Origin: Friedmanniella sp.
Lineage (GTDB): Bacteria; Actinomycetota; Actinomycetes; Propionibacteriales; Propionibacteriaceae
Length of the DNA stretch: 6,907 bases
Direction: 5' to 3'
NCBI GenBank assembly: GCA_025964935.1
Contig: JAOPXW010000170.1
Span: 1 to 6,907, forward strand
The notes beneath the pieces are model-generated. The model did no database searches. It was not told where the DNA came from and was given only the letters and a program-made list of their open reading frames with translations. Position numbers and translations under genes: made by a program. Of the stretch, positions 1-5,815 are shown in pieces (position 1 is the first letter of the stretch; each line of letters starts with the position of its first letter).

Positions 1-536
1 AGGCGCTGCTCGCGCCGCGGGCCGACGGCACCCCGCTGGTCATCGAGCAGGGCCTGATCGAGTGCGGCTACGGGGACTGGACCGGCCGGACGCTGAAGGA
101 GCTGAGCAAGGAGAAGCTCTGGAGCACGGTGCAGCAGCAGCCGTCCGCGGTCCGCTTCCCCGGGGGTGAGTCGATGACCGAGATGTCGTCGCGGGCCAAC
201 AACGCGATCCGGGCCTGGGACGCCAGGCTTTCGGCCGAGCACGGGTCCGACGCGGTCTGGGCCGCCGTCTCGCACGGGGACGTGATCAAGGCGATCCTCG
301 CCGACGCCCTCGGCATGCACCTGGACAGCTTCCAGCGGCTGCTCGTCGACCCCGCCTCCATCTCGATCGTCCGCTACACCGAGAGCCGTCCCTACATCGT
401 CACGCTGAACTCCACCGAGGCCGACCTGGGGCAGGCGCTGACCCCGCCGCCCAGGAAGTCCCGGACCCGTCGGGCCGCCGGCCACGACGACGCGGCGGTG
501 GGTGGTGGGCTGGGCTCAGCCCCGGCCGCCGGTTGA
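1..536 (+). CDS. Histidine phosphatase superfamily protein (MSMEG_4193-like phosphomutase family), 3' part
   Basis: The 5' end lies outside the window; the frame is read from base 3. The visible part is about 177 residues. It has the family's middle signature (IECGYGDWTG near bases 57-86, the 'E..YGdW.G' block after the first catalytic region) and the second catalytic histidine in SHGD (S-H-G-D at 270-281), followed by a helix continuing V-I-K-A. The first catalytic RHG motif must lie upstream of the window. The C-terminus is a low-complexity tail rich in Pro, Arg, Ala and Gly (from about base 445), as I recall for the MSMEG_4193 family (M. tuberculosis Rv2135c). The substrate is unknown: members are often called phosphoglycerate mutases, but the family mostly consists of phosphatases of undefined specificity. 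The stop (534-536) lies 22 bases before the DUF3090 gene. Family assignment is firm; the reaction is not. Confidence 0.9.
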   Translation, partial: ALLAPRADGTPLVIEQGLIECGYGDWTGRTLKELSKEKLWSTVQQQPSAVRFPGGESMTEMSSRANNAIRAWDARLSAEHGSDAVWAAVSHGDVIKAILADALGMHLDSFQRLLVDPASISIVRYTESRPYIVTLNSTEADLGQALTPPPRKSRTRRAAGHDDAAVGGGLGSAPAAG

Positions 537-545
537 GACCTGTCC

Positions 546-551
546 TACGCT
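546..551 (+). promoter_or_regulatory. Candidate -10 element (TACGCT) for a leaderless DUF3090 transcript
   Basis: TACGCT fits the actinobacterial TANNNT hexamer and is followed by 7 bases and then the ATG at 559, the geometry in which transcription starts at or next to the start codon. No convincing -35 is seen. No Shine-Dalgarno precedes the ATG, which agrees with a leaderless mRNA. The gene could also be read through from the upstream phosphatase gene. Confidence 0.5.
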
Positions 552-558
552 GTTGCCC

Positions 559-1164
559 ATGGCCATCCTCGTGCACCGTTATGACGCACCCGACCGGTTC
601 GTGGCCGGCACCGTCGGCCAGCCCGGAGAGCGCACCTTCTTCCTGCAGGCGCGGGAGGGCAACCGCATCACCAGCGTGGCCTGCGAGAAGCAGCAGGTGT
701 CGGTCCTGGCCGAGCACCTCGACCGGGTCCTGGACGAGGTCATCCGGCGGAGCTCGGGCACCGTCGTCCCGCCGCCGGTCGCCAGCTCGCACGACACCGA
801 GCCGCTCGACGCGCCCATCACCGAGGAGTTCCGGGTGGGGACGATGACCATCGCCTGGGACCCCAGCATCGACCGGGTCGTGATCGAGCTGTTCTCCAAC
901 GTGGACGTCGACGAGGACGACGACGCCGAGGACCCGCCCGGTGGGCCGGCCGTGGTCGCCGGCACCGACGAGCCCGATGAGATCGAGGCCGACGAGGTCT
1001 TCGTCATCAAGATCACCGCCGCGTACGCGCGGGACTTCGTCGCCCGGGCCCAGGCCCTGGTCTCGGCCGGTCGCCCGCCGTGCCCCTTCTGCCTGCAGCC
1101 GCTGGACCCCGAGGGCCACATCTGCCCCCGGGCGAACGGCTACCGCCGCGCGCTCTTCACCTGA
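559..1164 (+). CDS. DUF3090 family protein with C-terminal Cys/His zinc-knuckle motif
   Basis: A 201-residue protein of the actinobacterial DUF3090 family (M. tuberculosis Rv2134c, from memory); no biochemical function is established. The N-terminus carries the family core: an RFVAGT-G-PG block, then RTFFLQA. Residues about 115-146 are an acidic linker dominated by Asp and Glu. The C-terminus has C175-x2-C178 and H187-x-C189 followed by PRANGYRR, a pattern suited to binding one zinc ion. The start at 559 is preferred over the GTG at 502, because that start would overlap the upstream gene by 35 bases and add 19 Pro/Arg-rich residues unlike the family; the TACGCT hexamer also points to 559. It is soluble, with no signal peptide or membrane segment. 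Conserved position between the phosphatase and SCO1664-family genes suggests a shared but unknown task. Confidence 0.92.
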   Translation: MAILVHRYDAPDRFVAGTVGQPGERTFFLQAREGNRITSVACEKQQVSVLAEHLDRVLDEVIRRSSGTVVPPPVASSHDTEPLDAPITEEFRVGTMTIAWDPSIDRVVIELFSNVDVDEDDDAEDPPGGPAVVAGTDEPDEIEADEVFVIKITAAYARDFVARAQALVSAGRPPCPFCLQPLDPEGHICPRANGYRRALFT

Positions 1165-1220
1165 GCGGGCGACGACGCCCTCCTTCATGACCGGCCCGAC
1201 TCCACACCTCGGGGGCTGAC

Positions 1221-2003
1221 GTGACCCACCCCGCCCTCACCATCGAGCTCGGCGAAGGTGAGCTCGAGATCACCGGGCGCCTGCTGCAGGCGTCCAACGC
1301 GACCTTCCTCGCCGACCTGACCCGCGACGGGGTGGGCGTGCAGTGCGTTTACAAGCCCGTCCAGGGTGAGCGCCCGCTCTGGGACTTCCCCACCCACACC
1401 CTCGGCCACCGCGAGGTGGCGGCGTACGAGGTGTCGCGGATCGGCGGCTTCGACGTGGTGCCGGTGACGGTCTTCGTCGACGGGCCGCTGGGTCCCGGCT
1501 CGCTGCAGGCCTGGGTGGAGTCGGAGGAGGAGGCGGTCTCGGAGCTGGTGGACCTGGTCCCCAGCCACGCCGTACCCGAGCAGGGCTGGTTCTCCTGCGT
1601 CGACGGGCTGGACGCCCACGACCGGGCGGTCTCGGTGATCCACGCCGACGACCCCCGGCTGCGGCTGCTCGCCGTCTTCGACGCGGTCATCAACAACGCC
1701 GACCGCAAGGGCGGCCACATCCTGGCCAGCCAGGGCCAGGTGTTCGGGGTCGACCACGGCATCAGCTTCCACACCGACCCGAAGCTGCGCACGCTGCTGT
1801 GGGGCTGGGCCGGCGAGGAGCTGCGCGAGGGGGAGCGGGCCGCGGTCGAGAAGGTGGTCGCCGACGCGGGTCCGGCCCTGTCCGGGTGGCTGTCGGAGGA
1901 GGAGGTCAGCGCGCTGCTGCGGCGGGCGGAGCTGCTGCTGCGACGCGGTCGGCTGCCGCGTCCCCGCGGCGAGCGCCCCTCCATTCCCTGGCCGCCGTTC
2001 TAG
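1221..2003 (+). CDS. SCO1664-family protein, PI3/4-kinase (HipA-like) fold
   Basis: A 260-residue protein matching the actinobacterial SCO1664 family (TIGR03843; M. tuberculosis Rv2133c from memory). Kinase-like landmarks are visible. Y44-K45-P46 followed by GERPLWDF looks like the ATP-contacting lysine strand. N158-N159-A160-D161-R162-K163-G-G-H166 resembles the PI3/4-kinase catalytic loop. D178-H179-G180 fits the metal-binding DxG position. A Leu/Arg-rich helix and a Pro-rich tail close the protein. Kinase activity and substrate are inference. The GTG start at 1221 is chosen because a purine-rich GGGGG run (1211-1215) sits 5 bases upstream and the protein then begins at the family's N-terminal strand. 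The gap to DUF3090 is 56 bases with no TANNNT hexamer near the start, so co-transcription with the upstream genes is likely. Confidence 0.88.
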   Translation: MTHPALTIELGEGELEITGRLLQASNATFLADLTRDGVGVQCVYKPVQGERPLWDFPTHTLGHREVAAYEVSRIGGFDVVPVTVFVDGPLGPGSLQAWVESEEEAVSELVDLVPSHAVPEQGWFSCVDGLDAHDRAVSVIHADDPRLRLLAVFDAVINNADRKGGHILASQGQVFGVDHGISFHTDPKLRTLLWGWAGEELREGERAAVEKVVADAGPALSGWLSEEEVSALLRRAELLLRRGRLPRPRGERPSIPWPPF

Positions 2004-2060
2004 GTCCGGGCGCGGTCGTCCGCCCCTCTCGCGGCGGCCGGGAGGCTCGGGGTCGCGGGA

Positions 2061-2066
2061 TAGGGT
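2061..2066 (+). promoter_or_regulatory. Candidate -10 element (TAGGGT) for a leaderless mshC transcript
   Basis: TAGGGT lies in the 69-base gap after the SCO1664-family gene and is separated by 6 bases from the mshC ATG at 2073. No -35 and no clear Shine-Dalgarno are seen. This is the spacing of leaderless actinobacterial promoters and implies that mshC has its own promoter. Confidence 0.55.
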
Positions 2067-2072
2067 GAGGCA

Positions 2073-3353
2073 ATGCTGGCCTGGAACGTCGCTCCGTTGT
2101 CCCCCCTCGACCCGGACGGGTCGGGCCCCGACGGGCCGACCAGCTCGGTGCGTGTCTTCGACACCGCGACCGGTCGTCTGGTCCGGGTGGGGCCGGAGTC
2201 GGGCACCGCTCGGCTGTACGTCTGCGGCATCACCCCGTACGACGCCACCCACATCGGGCACGCCAACACCTACGTCTCCTTCGACCTGCTCAACCGGGCC
2301 TGGCGCGACGCGGGTCTGCTGGTCGACTACGTGCAGAACGTCACCGACGTGGATGACCCGCTGCTCGAGCGGGCCACCGCGACCGGGCAGGACTGGGTCG
2401 CCCTCGCCGAGGAGCAGACCCAGCTGTTCCGGGAGGACATGACCGCGCTGAACGTCCTGCCGCCGGCGCAGTACCTGGGGGCGGTGGAGTCCATCCCGCT
2501 CGTGGTGTCCCTGATCGAGGAGCTGCAGCAGCGCGGCGCGGTGTACGCGGTTCCCGACCCCGAGTTCGGCGACCTCTACTTCGCCCAGGCCGCCGACCCC
2601 GCGTTCGGCTCGGTCGCCCACCTGAGCGAGACCGACGCCGTGGCCACCTTCGCCGAACGGGGCGGTGACCCCGAGCGGGTGGGCAAGAAGGGCCCGCTGG
2701 ACTGTCTGGTCTGGCGTCAGGCCCGTACGGGCGAGCCCTCCTGGCCCACCCCGCTGGGTGAGGGCCGGCCCGGTTGGCACATCGAGTGCACCGCCATCGC
2801 CCTGGACACCCTGGGGTCGGGCTTCGACGTGCAGGGCGGCGGCAGCGACCTCGCCTTCCCGCACCACGAGATGTGTGCCTCCGAGGCGCGGGTGGCCACC
2901 GGCGAGGCCTTCGCCCAGGCGTACGTGCACAGCGGGATGGTGGGCTTCGAGGGCGAGAAGATGTCGAAGTCCCGGGGCAACCTGGTCTTCGTCTCCGCGC
3001 TGCGCCGGGCCGGGGTCGACCCGATGGCGATCCGGCTCGCCCTGCTGGGCCACCACTACCGCGAGGACTGGGCCTGGACCGAGGCGTCACTGACCAGTGC
3101 GCAGGAGCGACTCGCCCGCTGGCGGACGGCCGTGGGCGCGGACTCCGGCGCCGACCCCGCCCCCGTGCTGGCCGCCGTCCGCGCTGCCCTCCGGCAGGAT
3201 CTCGACGCCCCGGCCGCGTTGGCTGCTGTGGACGCCTGGGCGGAGGCCTCCGCCGCCCTGACCGGCCTCTCCGGCGCCGGTTCCGACCCGGCCGCACCGG
3301 CGGTGGTCGCCCGGCTGTGCGACACCCTGCTCGGGGTACGGCTGCACCGCTGA
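2073..3353 (+). CDS. mshC: MshC, L-cysteine:1D-myo-inositol 2-amino-2-deoxy-alpha-D-glucopyranoside ligase
   Basis: A 426-residue cytoplasmic enzyme that joins cysteine to GlcN-Ins using ATP (through Cys-AMP), the third-stage step of mycothiol synthesis. It is a class-I aminoacyl-tRNA-synthetase paralogue of CysS. The HIGH motif is intact (H60-I-G-H63) within [14 protein letters not shown], and the KMSKS loop is K296-M-S-K-S300. Zinc ligands C51, C239 (in WHIEC) and H264 (in FPHHE) are spaced 188 and 25 residues apart, the same spacings I recall for M. smegmatis MshC (C43, C231, H256). MshC rather than CysS is supported by the short protein lacking the tRNA anticodon-binding extension, and by the N-terminal SPLDPDG and RVFDTATG blocks. 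The ATG at 2073 fits both the family N-terminus and the -10 hexamer. It lies next to the conserved phosphatase/DUF3090/SCO1664 trio. Confidence 0.97.
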   Translation: MLAWNVAPLSPLDPDGSGPDGPTSSVRVFDTATGRLVRVGPESGTARLYVCGITPYDATHIGHANTYVSFDLLNRAWRDAGLLVDYVQNVTDVDDPLLERATATGQDWVALAEEQTQLFREDMTALNVLPPAQYLGAVESIPLVVSLIEELQQRGAVYAVPDPEFGDLYFAQAADPAFGSVAHLSETDAVATFAERGGDPERVGKKGPLDCLVWRQARTGEPSWPTPLGEGRPGWHIECTAIALDTLGSGFDVQGGGSDLAFPHHEMCASEARVATGEAFAQAYVHSGMVGFEGEKMSKSRGNLVFVSALRRAGVDPMAIRLALLGHHYREDWAWTEASLTSAQERLARWRTAVGADSGADPAPVLAAVRAALRQDLDAPAALAAVDAWAEASAALTGLSGAGSDPAAPAVVARLCDTLLGVRLHR

Positions 3354-3372
3354 GCCCGGCGCCGAACGACGG

Positions 3373-3378
3373 TAGAAT
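3373..3378 (+). promoter_or_regulatory. Candidate -10 element (TAGAAT) of the pnuX leader
   Basis: TAGAAT begins 19 bases after the mshC stop codon and about 27 bases before the first helix of the FMN riboswitch. Transcription would start near 3385, leaving a leader of about 240 bases before the pnuX ATG. A matching -35 is not evident. It is one of the most AT-rich hexamers in this otherwise very G+C-rich window. Confidence 0.5.
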
Positions 3379-3404
3379 GCCGGACAGACGAGTTAACAGC
3401 TCGC

Positions 3405-3530
3405 GCGTGTTCCGGGGTCGGTGCAACTCCGAGCCGGCGGTGACAGTCCGCGACCCGATGGCCTCCAGTCATCGGTTGATGTGGTGAAACTCCACGACCG
3501 ACGGTGAAAGTCCGGATGGGAGGTACACGC
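3405..3530 (+). ncRNA. FMN riboswitch (RFN element)
   Basis: All the conserved blocks of the RFN aptamer occur in order. The closing helix P1 is GCGTGT (3405-3410) with ACACGC (3525-3530). P2 is TCGG (3418-3421) with CCGA (3429-3432), followed by the invariant GCCGGCGGT block. P3 is GCGG (3437-3440) with CCGC (3448-3451). P4 is CGATG (3456-3460) with CATCG (3470-3474). P5 is GTGG (3481-3484) with CCAC (3492-3495). The P6 region CCGACGGTGAAAGTCCGGAT then leads into GGGAGG. The known ligand is flavin mononucleotide; FMN binding normally lowers expression of riboflavin synthesis or uptake genes. The only gene downstream is the PnuC-family transporter at 3627, so this RNA is expected to repress riboflavin uptake when FMN is plentiful. 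Confidence 0.96.
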
Positions 3531-3584
3531 TCAGGCCGTCTTGACGCGCGCACCCTCAGGTGTTCGTGACGACGGACGGTCCTG

Positions 3585-3619
3585 TCCACCCCGGATGCGT
3601 GCGCGCCCGGAGAAGTGGA
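3585..3619 (+). promoter_or_regulatory. Possible Shine-Dalgarno-masking hairpin of the riboswitch expression platform
   Basis: TCCAC (3585-3589) is complementary to GTGGA (3615-3619), which covers most of the pnuX Shine-Dalgarno GGAG (3617-3620). Inside it CCGG (3591-3594) can pair with CCGG (3607-3610). The loop bases GTGCGCGC (3599-3606) are perfectly complementary to GCGCGCAC (3546-3553), just after the aptamer, giving a competing fold. No hairpin followed by a U-run is present, so control of translation is more likely than intrinsic termination. Pairings were found by eye only. Confidence 0.4.
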
Positions 3620-3626
3620 GCACGAC

Positions 3627-4343
3627 ATGACCCTCAACGACCTGCTGTCGGGACTGCTGGACGCCCAGCTGGACCTGGGGCTGGGCAAGCCCATCCTCTG
3701 GCGCGAGATCGTGGGCAACGGCTTCGGCCTGGCCAGCGCGCTGCTCGGCATGCGCCGCAAGGTGGCCGCCTGGCCGATCGGGATCGTCGGCAATGTCCTG
3801 CTCTTCACCGTCTTCCTGGGCGGTGTCTTCCACACCCCGCAGAACCTGGACCTGTACGGCCAGGCCGGTCGGCAGGTGTTCTTCCTGATCGTCAGCGTGT
3901 ACGGCTGGGTCCGCTGGTCGCAGTACCGGCGGGCCGAGGGTGCCGGCGGGGTCGGGGTCAAGCCCCGCTGGGCCGGTCGCCGGGGGCTGCTCCAGCTGGC
4001 CGTGGGGGCCGTCGTCCTGTGGACCGCCTTCTACTTCATCCTCGCCGCCCTGGGCTCGTGGGGCCCGGCGGCCGACGCGTGGATCCTGACCGGGTCGATC
4101 CTGGCCACCTACGGCATGGCCCGCGGCTGGGTCGAGTTCTGGCTGGTCTGGATCGCCGTCGACGCGGTCGGCGTCCCGCTGCTCCTGCAGGCCCAGTACT
4201 ACCCGTCGGCCCTGATGTACATCGTGTACGGGGTCTTCTGCGTGATCGGCTTCGTCTCCTGGCTCCGGATCGAGCGGGGCCAGCGGCAGACCGAGGTCCA
4301 CCCGGACGGGCTGGCCGACCCGGTGACCGAGACGGTCGGCTGA
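3627..4343 (+). CDS. pnuX: PnuX, FMN-riboswitch-controlled riboflavin transporter (PnuC family)
   Basis: A 238-residue integral membrane protein of the PnuC vitamin-transporter family, with about seven hydrophobic segments (roughly 27-42, 49-66, 81-98, 120-142, 149-165, 170-188 and 191-213). Family signatures are W25-R-E, the block from Y77 to W97 ending YGWVRW, and the E170-F-W-L-V-W-I-A-V-D179 helix followed by YYPSALMYIVYG. PnuC proteins work by facilitated diffusion, with phosphorylation of the vitamin in the cell trapping it. Riboflavin rather than nicotinamide riboside is inferred from the FMN riboswitch immediately upstream, as for corynebacterial PnuX. The ATG at 3627 is chosen over the in-frame GTG at 3615 because GGAG (3617-3620) is 6 bases upstream of it. 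The tail after residue 214 is polar, probably cytosolic. No NAD-synthesis or other riboflavin gene is visible nearby. Confidence 0.9.
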   Translation: MTLNDLLSGLLDAQLDLGLGKPILWREIVGNGFGLASALLGMRRKVAAWPIGIVGNVLLFTVFLGGVFHTPQNLDLYGQAGRQVFFLIVSVYGWVRWSQYRRAEGAGGVGVKPRWAGRRGLLQLAVGAVVLWTAFYFILAALGSWGPAADAWILTGSILATYGMARGWVEFWLVWIAVDAVGVPLLLQAQYYPSALMYIVYGVFCVIGFVSWLRIERGQRQTEVHPDGLADPVTETVG

Positions 4344-4350
4344 CCCCGCC

Positions 4351-4569
4351 GCCATCACCCTGGCGACCAACCTGGCCTCCCCGGCCGAGGTCGACGCCGC
4401 TTTCGTCCACGTCGCGTCGGTGGGCGGGCGGATCGTCAAGGCCCCGGAGACGCTGTCCTGGGGCGGCTACTCCGGCTACTTCGCCGACCCGGACGGGCAC
4501 CTGTGGGAGCTCGCCCACAACCCGGGCTTCCCGCTGGATGACGACGGCCGGATCGAAATCCCGGCCTGA
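4351..4569 (+). pseudogene. C-terminal remnant of a VOC (glyoxalase/bleomycin-resistance fold) family gene
   Basis: The frame from 4351 to the stop at 4567-4569 encodes about 72 residues that read as the second half of a common actinobacterial VOC protein: ITLATNL, then EVDAAFVHVASVGGRIV, then the strong signature WGGYSGYFADPDGHLWELAHNP (shown here only for recognition; its GYFADPDGH core and the following Glu are the key part). Full-length relatives are about 130-145 residues; the whole first beta-alpha-beta module, with its first metal ligand, is missing. The frame upstream closes at a TGA at 4324-4326, and no ATG, GTG or Shine-Dalgarno stands at a sensible place, so this is probably not a gene. 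The remnant starts 8 bases after the pnuX stop, which marks a deletion or insertion junction. An expressed short protein from an internal GTG is possible but unlikely. Confidence 0.8.
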
Positions 4570-4601
4570 GTCCGGACCACCGCGTACGGCCGGCCCGGCG
4601 T

Positions 4602-4607
4602 TAGGCT
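4602..4607 (+). promoter_or_regulatory. Candidate -10 element (TAGGCT) for a leaderless hisE transcript
   Basis: TAGGCT is followed by 7 bases and then the hisE GTG at 4615. No Shine-Dalgarno precedes that GTG. The short gap after the VOC remnant holds nothing else recognisable, so this is the likely promoter of the hisE-hisG block. Confidence 0.55.
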
Positions 4608-4614
4608 GACCGGC

Positions 4615-4887
4615 GTGAGTGCCGCCAAGTCCTTCGAGTCCCTGTTCACCGAGCTGCGGGAGAAGGTGGCCCGACGGGACCCCGGCTCCTCCACCGTCGC
4701 CCGGGTGGACGCCGGGGTGCACGAGATCGGCAAGAAGATCGTCGAGGAGGCCGCGGAGGTCTGGATGGCGGCCGAGTTCCAGAGCCGGGACGAGGCCGCG
4801 GAGGAGATCAGCCAGCTGCTGTACCACCTGCAGGTCATGATGGTGGCCCTCGAGCTCGACCTGGAAGACGTCTACTCCCACCTGTAG
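4615..4887 (+). CDS. hisE: Phosphoribosyl-ATP pyrophosphohydrolase (HisE)
   Basis: A 90-residue cytoplasmic enzyme that hydrolyses phosphoribosyl-ATP to phosphoribosyl-AMP and pyrophosphate, the second step of histidine synthesis. It is an all-alpha MazG-like protein. Its metal-binding motif is E44-E45-A-A-E48 in [14 protein letters not shown], followed by the second acidic helix E63-E64-I-S-Q-L-L-Y70-H71. The length is typical of stand-alone HisE; it is not fused to HisI as in enterobacteria. The GTG start agrees with both the family N-terminus ([10 protein letters not shown]) and the TAGGCT hexamer 7 bases upstream. The stop lies 20 bases before the hisG start, so the two enzymes of the first two pathway steps are adjacent, as in mycobacteria. 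Confidence 0.97.
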   Translation: MSAAKSFESLFTELREKVARRDPGSSTVARVDAGVHEIGKKIVEEAAEVWMAAEFQSRDEAAEEISQLLYHLQVMMVALELDLEDVYSHL

Positions 4888-4894
4888 TCCCGCC

Positions 4895-4900
4895 TAGGAT
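4895..4900 (+). promoter_or_regulatory. Candidate -10 element (TAGGAT) for a leaderless hisG transcript
   Basis: TAGGAT in the 20-base hisE-hisG gap is followed by 7 bases and then GTG at 4908, the same geometry as upstream of hisE. It overlaps an ATG at 4899, which a transcript from this promoter could not contain. An internal promoter would allow hisG to be made apart from hisE. Confidence 0.45.
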
Positions 4901-4907
4901 GAGGGCC

Positions 4908-5801
4908 GTGAACGCGCTGTCGCCCTCCCCGGCCGAGTCCTCGACCGGTCGGCCCCTGATCAGGATCGCCGTTCCCAACAAGGGCTCGCTGTCGGAGTCC
5001 GCCGCGCAGATGCTGCGCGAGGCCGGCTACGCCCAGCGCACGGACCCCAAGGAGCTCGTCCTGCTGGACGAGGCCAACGGGGTCGAGTTCTTCTACCTGC
5101 GACCGCGCGACATCGCGGTCTACGTGGGGGAGGGCACCCTGGACGTCGGGGTCACCGGCCGCGACATGCTGCTGGACTCCCACGCCCCCGCGACCGAGCT
5201 GCTGCCGCTGGGCTTCGGGCGGAGCCGCTTCCGGTTCGCCGCCCCGGCGGGCAGCGAGATGACGGTCGAGCGTCTCCAGGGCCTGCGGCTGGCCACCTCC
5301 TATCCCGGTCTGGTCGAGACCTACCTGGCCGGGCACGGCGTCGCGACCCGGCTGATCAAGCTGGACGGGGCCGTCGAGACCGCCATCCGCCTCGGGGTGG
5401 CCGACGTGATCGCTGATGTGGTGGAGACCGGGACCACTCTCCGGCAGGCCGGGCTGGAGCTGTTCGGCCCGCCGATCCTGCAGTCCGAGGGCATCCTGAT
5501 CCGCCGCACCAACGCCGAGATCCCGGTGGGGCTCGAGCAGCTGCAGCGCCGCCTCAACGGGGTCCTGGTCGCCCGCAACTACGTGATGATGGACTACGAC
5601 GTCAGCCAGGAGGCGGTCGAGGCGGCCTGCGCCATCACCCCCGGGCTGGAGTCTCCGACCGTGGCACCGCTGGCCAAGAAGGGCTGGCACGCCGTTCGGG
5701 CCATGGTGCCCCGACGTGAGGCGCAGCAGCTCATGGACGACTTGTGGGAGCTCGGCGCGCGGGCGATCCTGGTCACCGACATCGCCGCCTGCCGGATCTG
5801 A
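4908..5801 (+). CDS. hisG: ATP phosphoribosyltransferase, long form (HisG)
   Basis: A 297-residue cytoplasmic enzyme that condenses ATP with PRPP to give phosphoribosyl-ATP, the first committed step of histidine synthesis and its feedback point. The N-terminal domain begins IRIAVPNKGSLSE. GEGTLDVGVTGRDML forms part of the substrate-binding cleft, and the PRPP-binding loop is D166-V-I-A-D170-V-V-E-T174-G-T-T177-L. The length and the C-terminal region (about residues 215-297) show the long, hexameric form with an ACT-like domain that senses histidine; no HisZ partner is needed. The GTG at 4908 is preferred to the ATG at 4899 (three residues longer) because the ATG overlaps the candidate -10 hexamer; the difference is small and either may be used. 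The family core starts only about 16 residues in, so the start cannot be settled by length. Confidence 0.97.
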   Translation: MNALSPSPAESSTGRPLIRIAVPNKGSLSESAAQMLREAGYAQRTDPKELVLLDEANGVEFFYLRPRDIAVYVGEGTLDVGVTGRDMLLDSHAPATELLPLGFGRSRFRFAAPAGSEMTVERLQGLRLATSYPGLVETYLAGHGVATRLIKLDGAVETAIRLGVADVIADVVETGTTLRQAGLELFGPPILQSEGILIRRTNAEIPVGLEQLQRRLNGVLVARNYVMMDYDVSQEAVEAACAITPGLESPTVAPLAKKGWHAVRAMVPRREAQQLMDDLWELGARAILVTDIAACRI

Positions 5802-5815
5802 GCGGGGCGCTCGGG

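Noticed and set aside
502..558. In-frame GTG start for the DUF3090 gene, adding 19 residues
   Set aside because: It overlaps the phosphatase gene by 35 bases, adds Pro/Arg-rich residues unlike the family, and the ATG at 559 fits both the family N-terminus and the -10 hexamer.
1167..1180. Small hairpin GGGCG-ACGA-CGCCC just after the DUF3090 stop, as a terminator
   Set aside because: The stem is only 5 bp with no T-run (TCCTTC follows), and the next gene lacks its own promoter motif, so termination here is not supported.
400..1188. Long minus-strand open frame opposite the DUF3090 gene (and similar long minus-strand frames at 1185-3056, 2341-3426, 3531-4439 and 4872-5690)
   Set aside because: The translations are rich in Arg, Pro, Gly, Asp and His with no recognisable domain. 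Such frames are the usual result of third-position G/C bias opposite real genes, and each opposing plus-strand gene is a clear family member.
2008..2025. GGGCG / CGCCC stem with an 8-base loop after the SCO1664-family gene, as a terminator
   Set aside because: Short stem, large loop and no U-run; expected by chance at this G+C content.
3585..3619. Reading the hairpin before pnuX as an intrinsic transcription terminator
   Set aside because: No run of T follows and it overlaps the ribosome-binding site, so a translational role is more sensible.
3560..4609. 349-codon plus-strand frame running across pnuX and into the VOC remnant
   Set aside because: It is a low-complexity Arg/Pro/Gly translation in the shifted frame of pnuX, whose true frame has clear PnuC motifs.
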